64,000 nt of DNA from Aurantimicrobium minutum (GTDB lineage Bacteria; Actinomycetota; Actinomycetes; Actinomycetales; Microbacteriaceae): the NCBI RefSeq assembly GCF_029894165.1, contig NZ_JARXXU010000001.1, forward strand, positions 248,001 to 312,000, in the 5' to 3' direction. A program made the position numbers and the translations under genes. Positions 8,354 through 16,494 of the stretch are shown one piece after another. Within the stretch, counting starts at the first letter, position 1. Each line of letters starts with the position of its first letter. Under the pieces are notes generated by a model. That model ran no database searches, was not told the DNA's origin, and was given only the letters and a program-made list of their open reading frames with translations.

Positions 8354-9016
8354 TTACTGAATAACGTCGAGTTTGAGGAGCTCAATCGAGCGAGCAAGCT
8401 CTACTTCCGCAATGGCACGAGCTTCCGCAGTAATGAGCTGGTCATAAATGGTGTCTTCCAGGCGTAGACGGATTTCCTGGGGGGTCTTTCCAAACCACAA
8501 TGCTGAGAACGCCATACCGGTGGGCTGGAAGCGCCACAGGCGGTCCGCATCACGCATGATGGCATCTTCGATGCCGTCGTGGTTGGGGTCGGTGTCGTGA
8601 CCGTCAATGATGGTGCAGACAGCGTTGACTACTGCGTCGCTGTAACCCAGTGGGGGCAGAACTTCGCGGGCAATGTTGCAACCTTCGATTTCATGCAGGA
8701 CACGAATGTCGGACTGCATGGCATTATCACTGCGGAAGCCCTCAGAAATGATCCGGTCCTCGTCGACTCGAGCCCAGCCGGTGTCGTGGAGAAGGATAGC
8801 GAGTCGGGTGACGAGTGAATCTGCCTCGGGGTGGTGATCCAGGAGCAATTCAGCAAAGTTGAAGGACAGGGGCAAGTGAATGTCATTGGCACGGGTCCGG
8901 AGATAGGGACGAACCGCAACCCAGACGGCGTCAAGGTTTTCCCAGTCGCCTCGGGGGCTCGCACCGTTTGCCAGCGTGGGGATGTCTCCCAAGACATGCG
9001 TGTATTCCATCGTCAT
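8354..9016 (-). CDS. creD: HD-domain phosphohydrolase-like protein (CreD-like), copy 1
   Basis: 220 residues of the HD superfamily. Putative metal ligands appear as H47 (NDIHLPL), H77-D78 in LLHDTGW, H108 (LHEIEG), H140 in IDGHDT and D158 in RDADRLWR. The pattern H...HD...H...H...D suits a metal-dependent phosphohydrolase. In the C. glutamicum cre pathway CreD removes the phosphate that was put on 4-cresol, and it sits between the creC and creE counterparts, exactly as here. I assign CreD function by position and fold. A second HD protein lies in the same operon (11390-12103), so which copy performs the step is open. The stop is seven bases before the aldehyde dehydrogenase gene. Confidence 0.75.
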   Translation of the reverse strand: MTMEYTHVLGDIPTLANGASPRGDWENLDAVWVAVRPYLRTRANDIHLPLSFNFAELLLDHHPEADSLVTRLAILLHDTGWARVDEDRIISEGFRSDNAMQSDIRVLHEIEGCNIAREVLPPLGYSDAVVNAVCTIIDGHDTDPNHDGIEDAIMRDADRLWRFQPTGMAFSALWFGKTPQEIRLRLEDTIYDQLITAEARAIAEVELARSIELLKLDVIQ

Positions 9017-9021
9017 TTTCT

Positions 9022-10266
9022 TTACGCTTCCCCGCCCGTAATGAGCGTTTTAAGAGGAGTTGAGGAGTCTGCTGCCGCATCTGCAGGGATGTTTGCTCCT
9101 GCATTAAGTGCGCGACGAACGGCCATATAGTCGCTGACGTCATTGACAGCGTCGATGGCCAACAGGGAACCGTTCTTGTAATAGAGAACGGAGAATTTGT
9201 CCGCGGCTCGATCACCTCGAATAACGGTCTGGTCGTATCCTGAAGAGAGGCCCGCAATTTGTAGTTTGAGATCTGCCTGGTCAGACCAGAACCACGGGAC
9301 AGCCCGGTACGGCTCGCGAATTCCCATGAGTGTCTGAGCGGCAACTTTGGCCTGATCCACGGCGTTCTGCACAGATTCCAAACGGACAGTACCTTCATGC
9401 CCAAGTGGGTGAGGCAGGATAACTGCGTCGCCAGCAGCGACAACGTTCGAGTTGGAAGTTTCCGCAAACTCGTTGACCACGATGACGCCGTCTTCCATCT
9501 CGAGTGCCAGCTGATCAGCTAATTCCCCTCGAGCGGTTACACCGATTCCCACCATGACAATGTCTGCAGGAACAAGAGTGCCATCAGCGAGCTGAACTCC
9601 CGTAACTTTGCCTCTGTCACCCACAAGGTGTGACACCTGCGCGTTGAGGTGAACAGTGGTGCCACGCTTTTCATGTGCTGCCTTGTAAAAGTCACTCACA
9701 ATCGGCGACACCGCCCGACTCATCAGACGAGAACCGGACTGCAAAACGGTGACGTTCTTGCCAGCTTTCTGAGCAACCGCGGCAACCTCGAGTCCAATAA
9801 ATCCCCCACCGAGAACAACAAGGTTGTCGATAGAGTCCCAGCGTTTCTTGAGCTCTTTGGCGTCGTCGAGATGACGCATGTAGAGCACCCCGTCAAGATC
9901 GGCACCCTCGACTTTGAGCTTGCGGGGATCCGCACCTGTAGTCAGGGCCAGTTTGTCGAACTCGTAGGACTTTCCCGAGCCGCCGGTGGCTAATCCCCCA
10001 GCTGGGCCAAACTCGACATGCACAATTTTGTCACCCGTGACAACACCAATGTTGTTCTCAACATAGAAGTGTTCGTTGCGGAACTCTAAAGATTCTTCAT
10101 CCATGTCGCCGGCAAGATATGCCTTCGACAATGGTGGTCGCTGGTAGGGGGCATATGCTTCCTCGCCCACGATAGTGACATCACCGGCATAGCCTTCGTC
10201 GCGCAGCGACGAGGCTATTTGCATACCGGCTTGGCCGGCACCGATGATAAGAATTTTTTCCTTCAT
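9022..10266 (-). CDS. creE: FAD-dependent NAD(P)H-ferredoxin reductase (CreE-like)
   Basis: 414 residues from the ATG at 10266; an upstream extension in the same frame is antisense to the ferredoxin gene. The N-terminal FAD motif is ILIIGAGQAGMQIA, an NAD-binding motif VVLGGGFIGLEVAA is near residue 150, and AAGDAVILPHPLGHEGTVRLES is the C-terminal FAD-contact segment of putidaredoxin/rhodocoxin-type reductases. It passes electrons from NAD(P)H to the adjacent 2Fe-2S ferredoxin for the P450 encoded upstream. Gene order reductase-ferredoxin-SDR mirrors creE-creF-creG. Confidence 0.9.
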   Translation of the reverse strand: MKEKILIIGAGQAGMQIASSLRDEGYAGDVTIVGEEAYAPYQRPPLSKAYLAGDMDEESLEFRNEHFYVENNIGVVTGDKIVHVEFGPAGGLATGGSGKSYEFDKLALTTGADPRKLKVEGADLDGVLYMRHLDDAKELKKRWDSIDNLVVLGGGFIGLEVAAVAQKAGKNVTVLQSGSRLMSRAVSPIVSDFYKAAHEKRGTTVHLNAQVSHLVGDRGKVTGVQLADGTLVPADIVMVGIGVTARGELADQLALEMEDGVIVVNEFAETSNSNVVAAGDAVILPHPLGHEGTVRLESVQNAVDQAKVAAQTLMGIREPYRAVPWFWSDQADLKLQIAGLSSGYDQTVIRGDRAADKFSVLYYKNGSLLAIDAVNDVSDYMAVRRALNAGANIPADAAADSSTPLKTLITGGEA

Positions 10267-10271
10267 GATGA

Positions 10272-10592
10272 CTACTGCTTGGGAGCGATTCGGACCTTGA
10301 GACCGTCGAGCTCTGCACACATCTTGATCTGGCAAGAAAGTCGGGAAACCGGCAGACGTTCGGACTCTGCACCATCGAGCATGTCGTCTTCGAGGTCGGA
10401 GACCTCTCCGGCAGCAGCAATGAAAGCGTCATCGACATAGACGTGGCAGGTTGCGCAGGAACATGCGCCACCACATTCAGCGACGATGCCCTTGACGCCG
10501 TTCTTTACAGCGATTTCCATGACGGAATCACCATCACGAGCTTCGAGCGTGGTCTCGGTTCCGTCTGGGGAAATATAGGTTACGTGGGGCAT
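10272..10592 (-). CDS. creF: Adrenodoxin-type 2Fe-2S ferredoxin (CreF-like)
   Basis: 106 residues with the cluster-binding pattern C-x5-C-x2-C...C at C40, C46, C49 and C87, as in putidaredoxin, rhodocoxin and adrenodoxin; ECGGACSCATCHVYV is the core. It carries electrons from the reductase downstream to the P450. The gap to the reductase start is only five bases. The C-terminal PVSRLSCQIK segment is typical of the family. Confidence 0.92.
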   Translation of the reverse strand: MPHVTYISPDGTETTLEARDGDSVMEIAVKNGVKGIVAECGGACSCATCHVYVDDAFIAAAGEVSDLEDDMLDGAESERLPVSRLSCQIKMCAELDGLKVRIAPKQ

Positions 10593-10628
10593 TGGTTTCT
10601 CCTGTGATGTGTTCTGTCGATAAAAGTG

Positions 10629-11390
10629 TTAGATGAACTGCTTGCCGCCGTCGACGACGAGCGTCTGTCCTGTGATGTAGCCAGAGTCATCACCTGCAAG
10701 GAAAATGGCTGTTCCCACGATGTCTTCCGGCTGACTAGCGCGTTTGATGGCGCCTCGATCAACACCATAGGTTTCTGCATCTTCCATCAAACCGAGGCTT
10801 GCCTCCGTGAGAGTAAAGCCAGGGGCAATCGCGTTAACTGTCACGCCCTGTGCACCCACTTCACGGGCCATGACTCTGGTCATTCCGATCACAGCAGCTT
10901 TGGATGCCACATAGTGCATCCACAGAGGTGAGCCGCTGAATACCGTTGCGGAAGCCACATTCACAATGCGGCCGCCGGGCTGAGCCATCTTGGGGTATAC
11001 CGAAGCTGAGCACAGCCACGCGCCCTTGACGTTCACGTTCATCACGCGGTCCCATTCGGCGGGGTCTATCTCTGTGAAAGGCTTGCGAGTCAACGTTGCA
11101 TAAATAGCCGCATTGTTGATGAGGACATCAATGCGTCCAAAGGCATCCAGCGCGGCCTGAGCGAGCGCATCAGTGGATTCTTTGTTCGTGACATCTACCT
11201 TCACCGCGATGGCCTTCGCGCCAGTGGCGGTCAGCATTGCTGCCGTTTCTTCGACGCCAGCCTGGTCAATGTCAGCAACAACAAGCTGAGCACCCTCGGC
11301 GGCGAAGCCTTGAGCAAAAGCGCGGCCGAGCCCACCTGCAGCTCCGGTAACGATGACGACCTTGCCATCAAAATTCTGTAGTGCACCCAT
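10629..11390 (-). CDS. creG: Short-chain dehydrogenase/reductase (CreG-like alcohol dehydrogenase)
   Basis: 253 residues, a classical SDR. The cofactor motif is VTGAAGGLGRAF, the second motif is NNAA at about residues 91-94, and the catalytic YVASK follows NVASATV. It ends WITH the usual C-terminal segment ITGQTLVVDGGKQFI. The CreG counterpart is the alcohol dehydrogenase of the cre pathway, so oxidation of 4-hydroxybenzyl alcohol (or its phosphate) to the aldehyde is likely. Its ATG shares a base with the stop of the upstream HD gene (TAATG), which implies coupled translation. Confidence 0.82.
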   Translation of the reverse strand: MGALQNFDGKVVIVTGAAGGLGRAFAQGFAAEGAQLVVADIDQAGVEETAAMLTATGAKAIAVKVDVTNKESTDALAQAALDAFGRIDVLINNAAIYATLTRKPFTEIDPAEWDRVMNVNVKGAWLCSASVYPKMAQPGGRIVNVASATVFSGSPLWMHYVASKAAVIGMTRVMAREVGAQGVTVNAIAPGFTLTEASLGLMEDAETYGVDRGAIKRASQPEDIVGTAIFLAGDDSGYITGQTLVVDGGKQFI

Positions 11391-12103
11391 TAGGCGACAT
11401 CCTCTCGGGTGTAAGTGTTAGCAATTTCATCACTGAAATCCATGCAGGCAGTAGTCACGAGCACACGTGACATTGCTTTTGCTTGGTCTGTAAAAAGTTC
11501 GTTATATGCCCGGTAAGCACACAGCCGCAAAGACTGTTGGGCATCGATGCCAAACCAGTCCATCACGACACGGCGACCGTGAGGGGTAACGCGCCAGACC
11601 TTGTCGGAGTCCTTGACCAAGGCATCGTTGGTGTTGATGGTGACGAGACGGGTGTCATGGCCATCAATGATGTCCACGATTTGCACGATGTCCTCCTCGG
11701 GAACTCCGACCTGCTCGAGGATCTCACGCGCTATGCGGGCACCCTCTTTTTCATGCTGAATGACCAGGTGGTGAAGAGAGTCATCAGCCCCAGGAGCGAT
11801 CGCTTCGAGCGCAAGACGCTCATCTACAGTCGACCATCCCGTGTCATGCAACAGAATCGCTGGGAGCACGATGTTCTCATCAGCCTCAGGAATCTGTGAG
11901 AGTAATGCTTGCGCGATGGAATAGGCATAGAGACTATGCGCGTCGTTGTCACGGGTGCGAAGGTATCCCTTCGCCAGGGACCAAATCGCCCCATCCCGCT
12001 CGTTCAGTTCAATCATCCCGGGGACTCGCGATGCATCCGGAATCTTTCCGGTGACATCGCGGCCCAGGTGATTGACAACTGGTGAGTGGGATGGGGACGA
12101 CAT
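11390..12103 (-). CDS. HD-domain phosphohydrolase-like protein, copy 2 (extra relative to the cre operon as I know it)
   Basis: 237 residues, clearly a paralogue of the HD protein at 8354-9016. It shows RTRDNDAHSLYAY (H56), LLHDTGW (H86-D87), QHEKEGARIARE, IDGHDTR and KDSDKVWR, so all the predicted metal ligands are kept. It has a longer N-terminal tail of about 35 residues. It lies between the SDR (creG-like) and the PEP-synthase-like creH, where I know of no gene in the C. glutamicum arrangement. It may dephosphorylate a different oxidation state of the phosphoester (alcohol, aldehyde or acid), form a heteromer with the first copy, or be the actual CreD. Confidence 0.78.
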   Translation of the reverse strand: MSSPSHSPVVNHLGRDVTGKIPDASRVPGMIELNERDGAIWSLAKGYLRTRDNDAHSLYAYSIAQALLSQIPEADENIVLPAILLHDTGWSTVDERLALEAIAPGADDSLHHLVIQHEKEGARIAREILEQVGVPEEDIVQIVDIIDGHDTRLVTINTNDALVKDSDKVWRVTPHGRRVVMDWFGIDAQQSLRLCAYRAYNELFTDQAKAMSRVLVTTACMDFSDEIANTYTREDVA

Positions 12104-12128
12104 AGTTTATTCCTTAGTGGCTGCTTAC

Positions 12129-13976
12129 TTAGCCAATGATCTCGACGGTACCGTTCGAGCCATCGACTCGAATCTTCATACCTGTCTTAATCTTGGTGGA
12201 AGCAGAACCGGTACCGGTGACGGCGGGGAGGCCGTACTCGCGGCACACGATAGCCGCGTGGCTCATCATTCCACCGATGTCGGTCACGGTTGCGCTGATC
12301 TTGCCGAAGACAGGTCCCCAGCTAGGTGCGGTCACAGGAGCAACAAGGATTTCGCCCTGCTGGAGCTGGTCAAGCTGCTCTGGTCCCATGATGACGCGAG
12401 CCTTACCCTCAACAACACCAGGGGATGCTGCCATACCCTTGAGCTGGTTGGGGTCGCCCTCGTCGGCGCCAAGCCACTGCTGAACCTGCTCGGTGGTGAT
12501 ACCCCAGAGCATGATGGTGAAGGGCTCGTTGATTTCTGCTGGAGGCTCGTTGAATGCAGGCTCGGGGCGTGCAGTCATCAGGGCATCCACGATCTTGCGA
12601 CGACGCTCGATCTCAGCTGGCCAGTAGGTAGGTGCGATGCAGTCTGCGCCAACTCCCCAACCAGTTGCGAGGTCGAACAGGACGGGACGGACTTCGTCTC
12701 GGGTCAGGTAGAGCATGTCATCTGGTTCGGTCCAGAAGCCGTAGCTGTGCAGCAGACGAGACAGCTGACGAACCTTGCGCCAGAAGACGCCCATGGTCCA
12801 GTGCTCAATGTAGAAGTTGTGGTCCTCTACGTAGGGATAGACGGTGCGTGCTAGACCAAGCTTGCCGTTGAAGGTCTCAAGGGCTTCACCGTCAAGAAGT
12901 TCAGCGTATTCACCCGAGATACGGTCGCGCTCAATGATGAGAGCATCCTTCGGACGGTGAAGCTGCTCGCCCTTAGCTGCACGAACAACGTAGTCCTGGA
13001 TGTAGCCCATAGGCAGATCGAGGTTGTCGCGCCAGTAGACGTCAGAGCCGTAGAAGCCGTTACCGCTGGTGTAGTTGAACCATGGCTCTTGAGCCTTCTC
13101 CCATGCAGCAATCCACTTCTTGCCGTCAGCTGATCCAGCAAGTTCCGCAAGGGTGGTTGCAGCGTCATTGTTCTTGCCGAAGACAGCAGTCAAGTTGTGC
13201 TTGACCGCGCGGTCGGCCAGATCCTTGAGCTCGTCGTCGGGACGGAACAGGACCGAGTCAACACCCATGACCATCTTTGCGATAGCAAGGTCAGGAATAC
13301 CGGGGAAGGATTCCTTACAAAAGCCGAAGAAATCGAGGTAGGCGACGTATCCGAGGTTCAGGAACTCGAAGTGGTGCTCCCAGTTCTTGTAGGCCAACTG
13401 GATCAGGCGATCGTAGTCAGCCATCATCTTTGCGGTGGGGTCAATACCTGCACCGCTGGTGATGACCTCAATGTCAACCATGTCTGGGAGAGCTTCGAAG
13501 TTGATAGCATCCATCTCTTCGATGGTGGCCAGAACCTTCTTCTTCCAGTTCTCTAGGAGGGAATCCCAGTTCTGGAAGTAGAAACCAGCACGCTCCATGA
13601 AGTGAGGGACGCGGTCACCGATGAGTTCAGGAGCAACTGCAACAGGGCTCATGTAGCAGAAGCCGTTGTGGATGCGGAACTCAATACCGTTTGCCGGAGG
13701 AATGATGTAGTGGCGTGTGTTGTACGCACCGAGGCAACGAACGGCGAACTCAACACCGACGGTCTCGAAGGGCTTGAACACGTTAGGCCAGTGCTGCGAG
13801 TCGCAGAACCAGAACTTGGAGTTTTCCTTGTCCTTCAGGTTTTCCTGGAAGACGAGGTTATAGGGGTAGAGGTCTTGCCAACCTTCAGCGCCCTTGGGCG
13901 CTGGTAGGTCGTAAGGCGAGACGAAGCTCTTGCGAGCGGCACTTGGCGTCATTGCTTTAGCCTTCTTTCCGAACAT
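12129..13976 (-). CDS. creH: 4-methylphenyl-phosphate synthase large subunit, PEP-synthase-like with phosphohistidine domain (CreH/PpsA-like)
   Basis: 615 residues (about 69 kDa). The last 90 or so residues are a PEP-utilising mobile domain: GMAASPGVVEGKARV, then TDIGGMMSHAAIVCREYG, where H573 is the expected phosphohistidine. The first 450 residues match no PEP-binding barrel I can recognise and are what makes phenylphosphate-synthase-type PpsA proteins distinct. In Thauera, PpsA (about 70 kDa) and PpsB (about 40 kDa) phosphorylate phenol; CreH and CreI do the same to 4-cresol in C. glutamicum. The two subunit sizes here fit exactly. It is not a complete pyruvate phosphate dikinase or PEP synthase. 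Confidence 0.86.
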   Translation of the reverse strand: MFGKKAKAMTPSAARKSFVSPYDLPAPKGAEGWQDLYPYNLVFQENLKDKENSKFWFCDSQHWPNVFKPFETVGVEFAVRCLGAYNTRHYIIPPANGIEFRIHNGFCYMSPVAVAPELIGDRVPHFMERAGFYFQNWDSLLENWKKKVLATIEEMDAINFEALPDMVDIEVITSGAGIDPTAKMMADYDRLIQLAYKNWEHHFEFLNLGYVAYLDFFGFCKESFPGIPDLAIAKMVMGVDSVLFRPDDELKDLADRAVKHNLTAVFGKNNDAATTLAELAGSADGKKWIAAWEKAQEPWFNYTSGNGFYGSDVYWRDNLDLPMGYIQDYVVRAAKGEQLHRPKDALIIERDRISGEYAELLDGEALETFNGKLGLARTVYPYVEDHNFYIEHWTMGVFWRKVRQLSRLLHSYGFWTEPDDMLYLTRDEVRPVLFDLATGWGVGADCIAPTYWPAEIERRRKIVDALMTARPEPAFNEPPAEINEPFTIMLWGITTEQVQQWLGADEGDPNQLKGMAASPGVVEGKARVIMGPEQLDQLQQGEILVAPVTAPSWGPVFGKISATVTDIGGMMSHAAIVCREYGLPAVTGTGSASTKIKTGMKIRVDGSNGTVEIIG

Positions 13977-14048
13977 GGGGTGGAGCCTTTCTCATCGTCG
14001 AGATTGGTGGAACAGGGTGGTGTTACAGGTATTGCGTGTGAGAAGTTT

Positions 14049-15119
14049 TTACTTCCGGTCACCGATTTGGGCCATCAGCGACTTTGTGATCGCTTCGATG
14101 CCGGAACCGGTTGAAGTGATTTTCACTTCCTGCTTCTTCTGCGACCAGACCGTTTCGGGCCGGCTTTGCAGAAGGAGAACGTTGGCGCCAACAGGGAGAT
14201 CGGCATCAATAGCCCACTCAATGTCCTGTACGGTGCCGTAATGCTTGTGAGCTGCCTTAGCCAAAGTGGCAACCTGGATGAGTTCTTCATCGCTCAGGCT
14301 GGGGCTGTTTCGGCGCTCAGCGTCAACTTCCTTGCGGATCACGGTACCGTGGCCGGAAGGAACGAGTTCTTCGTGCTTATCGGAGATGATGCGATTAATG
14401 ATGTGCATCATGACCTTGTCAATCACGAAGTTGTCAGGGGTAACTTCACCAGAGACAACCATCTCGCCCAAGCCCCAGCTGGAGTCCACCACGATCTTGG
14501 ACTTGTCACCGTTGCTGGGGTCAATGGTCATCGCGACACCAGAGGTTCGCGAGTTAACCATCTTCTGAACCGCAACGGCCATAGACAGACCTTCATCAGA
14601 GATGTTGTTCGCCATGCGGTAGGTAATTGCACGAGCAGTGTAGAGAGACGCCCAGCACTCACGAATCTTGAGCATGACGGCTTCCTGGCCAATGATCCAG
14701 AGGTAGGTGTCCTGCTGGCCGGCAAAGCTCGCGTCGGGCAGGTCCTCTGCAGTTGCGCTCGAGCGTACAGCCACAGGAACTTCTCCTCCACAGAGTTCCA
14801 TGAGTTTCTGATAGGCCGCGATAGTTTCTTCGCGAACATCCTCTGGAACTTCCTGCGTCATGATGAGCTCACGAATGTGAGCGGCACGCGTGTCGACATC
14901 GACCACATTGTTAGGATCAAGCCCCGCCAAATGCTTCACAATGTGATCACGCAAGGTGGTCTGGTTCATCACTGCATCGAATGCATCGGTTGTAACTGCG
15001 AATCCCGGCGGAACTGGCATGCCTGCACTGGTCATGATGGCCAGGCTGGTGCACTTGCCGCCCAAGCGATCGTGCTCAGGTGTCTCCGTACTATCGAAAG
15101 CGAAGGTGTATTTACCCAT
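14049..15119 (-). CDS. creI: 4-methylphenyl-phosphate synthase ATP-binding subunit, PEP-synthase N-terminal-like (CreI/PpsB-like)
   Basis: 356 residues (about 39 kDa) corresponding only to the N-terminal ATP-grasp half of PEP synthase. It has LGGKCTSLAIMTSAGMPVPP at the start, the nucleotide-binding RSSATAEDLPDASFAGQQDT, and ends LLQSRPETVWSQ, the usual boundary before the mobile domain. It would take phosphate from ATP and pass it to the histidine of the downstream subunit, which then phosphorylates the phenolic hydroxyl. It starts nine bases after the P450 stop and lies 72 bp before the large subunit. The Thauera enzyme has a third, CBS-domain subunit (PpsC); none is encoded here. Confidence 0.88.
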   Translation of the reverse strand: MGKYTFAFDSTETPEHDRLGGKCTSLAIMTSAGMPVPPGFAVTTDAFDAVMNQTTLRDHIVKHLAGLDPNNVVDVDTRAAHIRELIMTQEVPEDVREETIAAYQKLMELCGGEVPVAVRSSATAEDLPDASFAGQQDTYLWIIGQEAVMLKIRECWASLYTARAITYRMANNISDEGLSMAVAVQKMVNSRTSGVAMTIDPSNGDKSKIVVDSSWGLGEMVVSGEVTPDNFVIDKVMMHIINRIISDKHEELVPSGHGTVIRKEVDAERRNSPSLSDEELIQVATLAKAAHKHYGTVQDIEWAIDADLPVGANVLLLQSRPETVWSQKKQEVKITSTGSGIEAITKSLMAQIGDRK

Positions 15120-15128
15120 TGTTGTTCC

Positions 15129-16355
15129 TTAGTTTGACCATTCCACGGGAACCGACGTTGGCACCCGGAAGGAGAGGTTTTCAATGAAGTTGATGTCCGC
15201 ACCCGGCATGAGTCGCAATGTGGGCATCTTCTTGGTAATTTCCTCCAGGACAACTTTGCCTTGCAGTTTTGCAAGGAGGTTGCCCAGGCAGAAGTGGATA
15301 CCGTAACCAAAAGACATGTGGTTACGTGCATTTTCTCGACCAATGTCGAAGACATCAGGGTTCTCGAAAACAGCGGCATCTCGGTTTGCTGAACCCATCA
15401 GCAGCAGTACTCCTGAGTCCTTGGGAATCTTGACTCCGCCGATTTCTGCATCGCGCGTTGCCTTACGGCGCCAGGCGACGATGCTGCCACCCATGCGCAG
15501 GACCTCGTCGATAGCCCCAGGAATCTTTTCTGGCTCTGCTACGAGTGCCTGATATGCATCGGGGTTTGACAGGAGCAATCGCAAGGAATTGGAAATCAGA
15601 GTGGTCGTCGTTTCGTGACCGGCAAAGAGCATGGAGTAGAGCAGCGATGCAATTTCGTGATCTGAGATTTCATGCCCGTCAGCCTGCAGAACAAGCAAGT
15701 CATTGACGAGGTTGTCGCGACCAGGGTTCGCTTTATTGTCTGCGACTACTTCTTGGCAGAAGTTCCAGTACTCAACCAAGCTGTGCGCGTGTGGAATCTG
15801 TTCCTCATCCGTGAGCTCTGCCCAAGTCATCAGAGCACGGCTAGCTGACCACTTTTTGATTTCTGGGATGCGACTAATGGGCACGCCCATCAACGTCAAG
15901 ATAGTAATCGTAGGGAGATCATGCGCGATGTCGCTGAGAATATCCCCGGGCTCACCGGCTGCAATCATCTTGTCGATCATGATGTCGACGTTTTCGCGAA
16001 TAGCAGGTTCGAGAACTTTGTAGCGGCGAGGTGTAAACGCTTTAGAAGCTACAGAGCGAAGACGTGTGTGCTCTGGCGGTACACGTGCTGAAAGTCCGGA
16101 ATATGCGGTGAATCCCCCGTCGGCCATGATCTTCTTGGCTGGTTCACCCATAGGGCGCACAGGAGCTTGAGCATTTTCAGAAGAGAAAGACTCCCAGTCC
16201 TCGAAGGTTGCCTTGACATCTTCATATCGAGAAACGACGTAGTAGCCGATGCGTTCGTCATACATCACAGGCTCTTCGCGACGTAGCTCTGCGTAGGCAG
16301 GAAAAGGGTCCTTCATGTCGAAGGGCTCATACCCGTGGTGAGTTTTTGCACTCAT
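15129..16355 (-). CDS. creJ: Cytochrome P450 (CreJ/CYP288-like)
   Basis: 408 residues, a soluble class I bacterial P450. The oxygen-binding I-helix motif is FAGHETTTT, the ExxR pair is in IDEVLR, and the heme loop FGYGIHFCLG places the axial thiolate at C356. AAGGAGGAACGCAC stands before the ATG, one of the strongest ribosome-binding sites in the window. It is the first gene of the cre-like operon; its ferredoxin and reductase are encoded in the same run. CreJ (CYP288A2) hydroxylates the methyl group of the phosphorylated cresol. That it shares the subfamily is inference; the synteny is what I can see. Confidence 0.88.
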   Translation of the reverse strand: MSAKTHHGYEPFDMKDPFPAYAELRREEPVMYDERIGYYVVSRYEDVKATFEDWESFSSENAQAPVRPMGEPAKKIMADGGFTAYSGLSARVPPEHTRLRSVASKAFTPRRYKVLEPAIRENVDIMIDKMIAAGEPGDILSDIAHDLPTITILTLMGVPISRIPEIKKWSASRALMTWAELTDEEQIPHAHSLVEYWNFCQEVVADNKANPGRDNLVNDLLVLQADGHEISDHEIASLLYSMLFAGHETTTTLISNSLRLLLSNPDAYQALVAEPEKIPGAIDEVLRMGGSIVAWRRKATRDAEIGGVKIPKDSGVLLLMGSANRDAAVFENPDVFDIGRENARNHMSFGYGIHFCLGNLLAKLQGKVVLEEITKKMPTLRLMPGADINFIENLSFRVPTSVPVEWSN

Positions 16356-16420
16356 GTGCGTTCCTCCTTGAACGTGCGTAACTTCATAGTCACGCTGTTC
16401 GAGGCAAACACCTAGAGACT

Positions 16421-16439
16421 TTTCTCACTCAATGAGAAA
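16421..16439. promoter_or_regulatory. Inverted repeat upstream of the P450-led operon (probable IclR operator)
   Basis: TTTCTCA-ctcaa-TGAGAAA, perfect seven-base arms, 66-84 bp upstream of the creJ-like start and in the 139-bp gap after the iclR gene. A further imperfect copy of the half-site (GATGAAAAGTT) follows at about 16442. Position and symmetry suit regulation by the adjacent IclR protein. Confidence 0.5.
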
Positions 16440-16494
16440 GTGATGAAAAGTTAATAAAACAGTCGGGGTACACCGGACAACGAAAGACTACAAA

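Noticed and set aside
12129-15119. Split or frameshifted pyruvate phosphate dikinase or PEP synthase
   Set aside because: The two genes have clean starts and stops, a 72-bp spacer, no PEP-binding barrel, and the sizes of PpsA and PpsB; the split is the native form.
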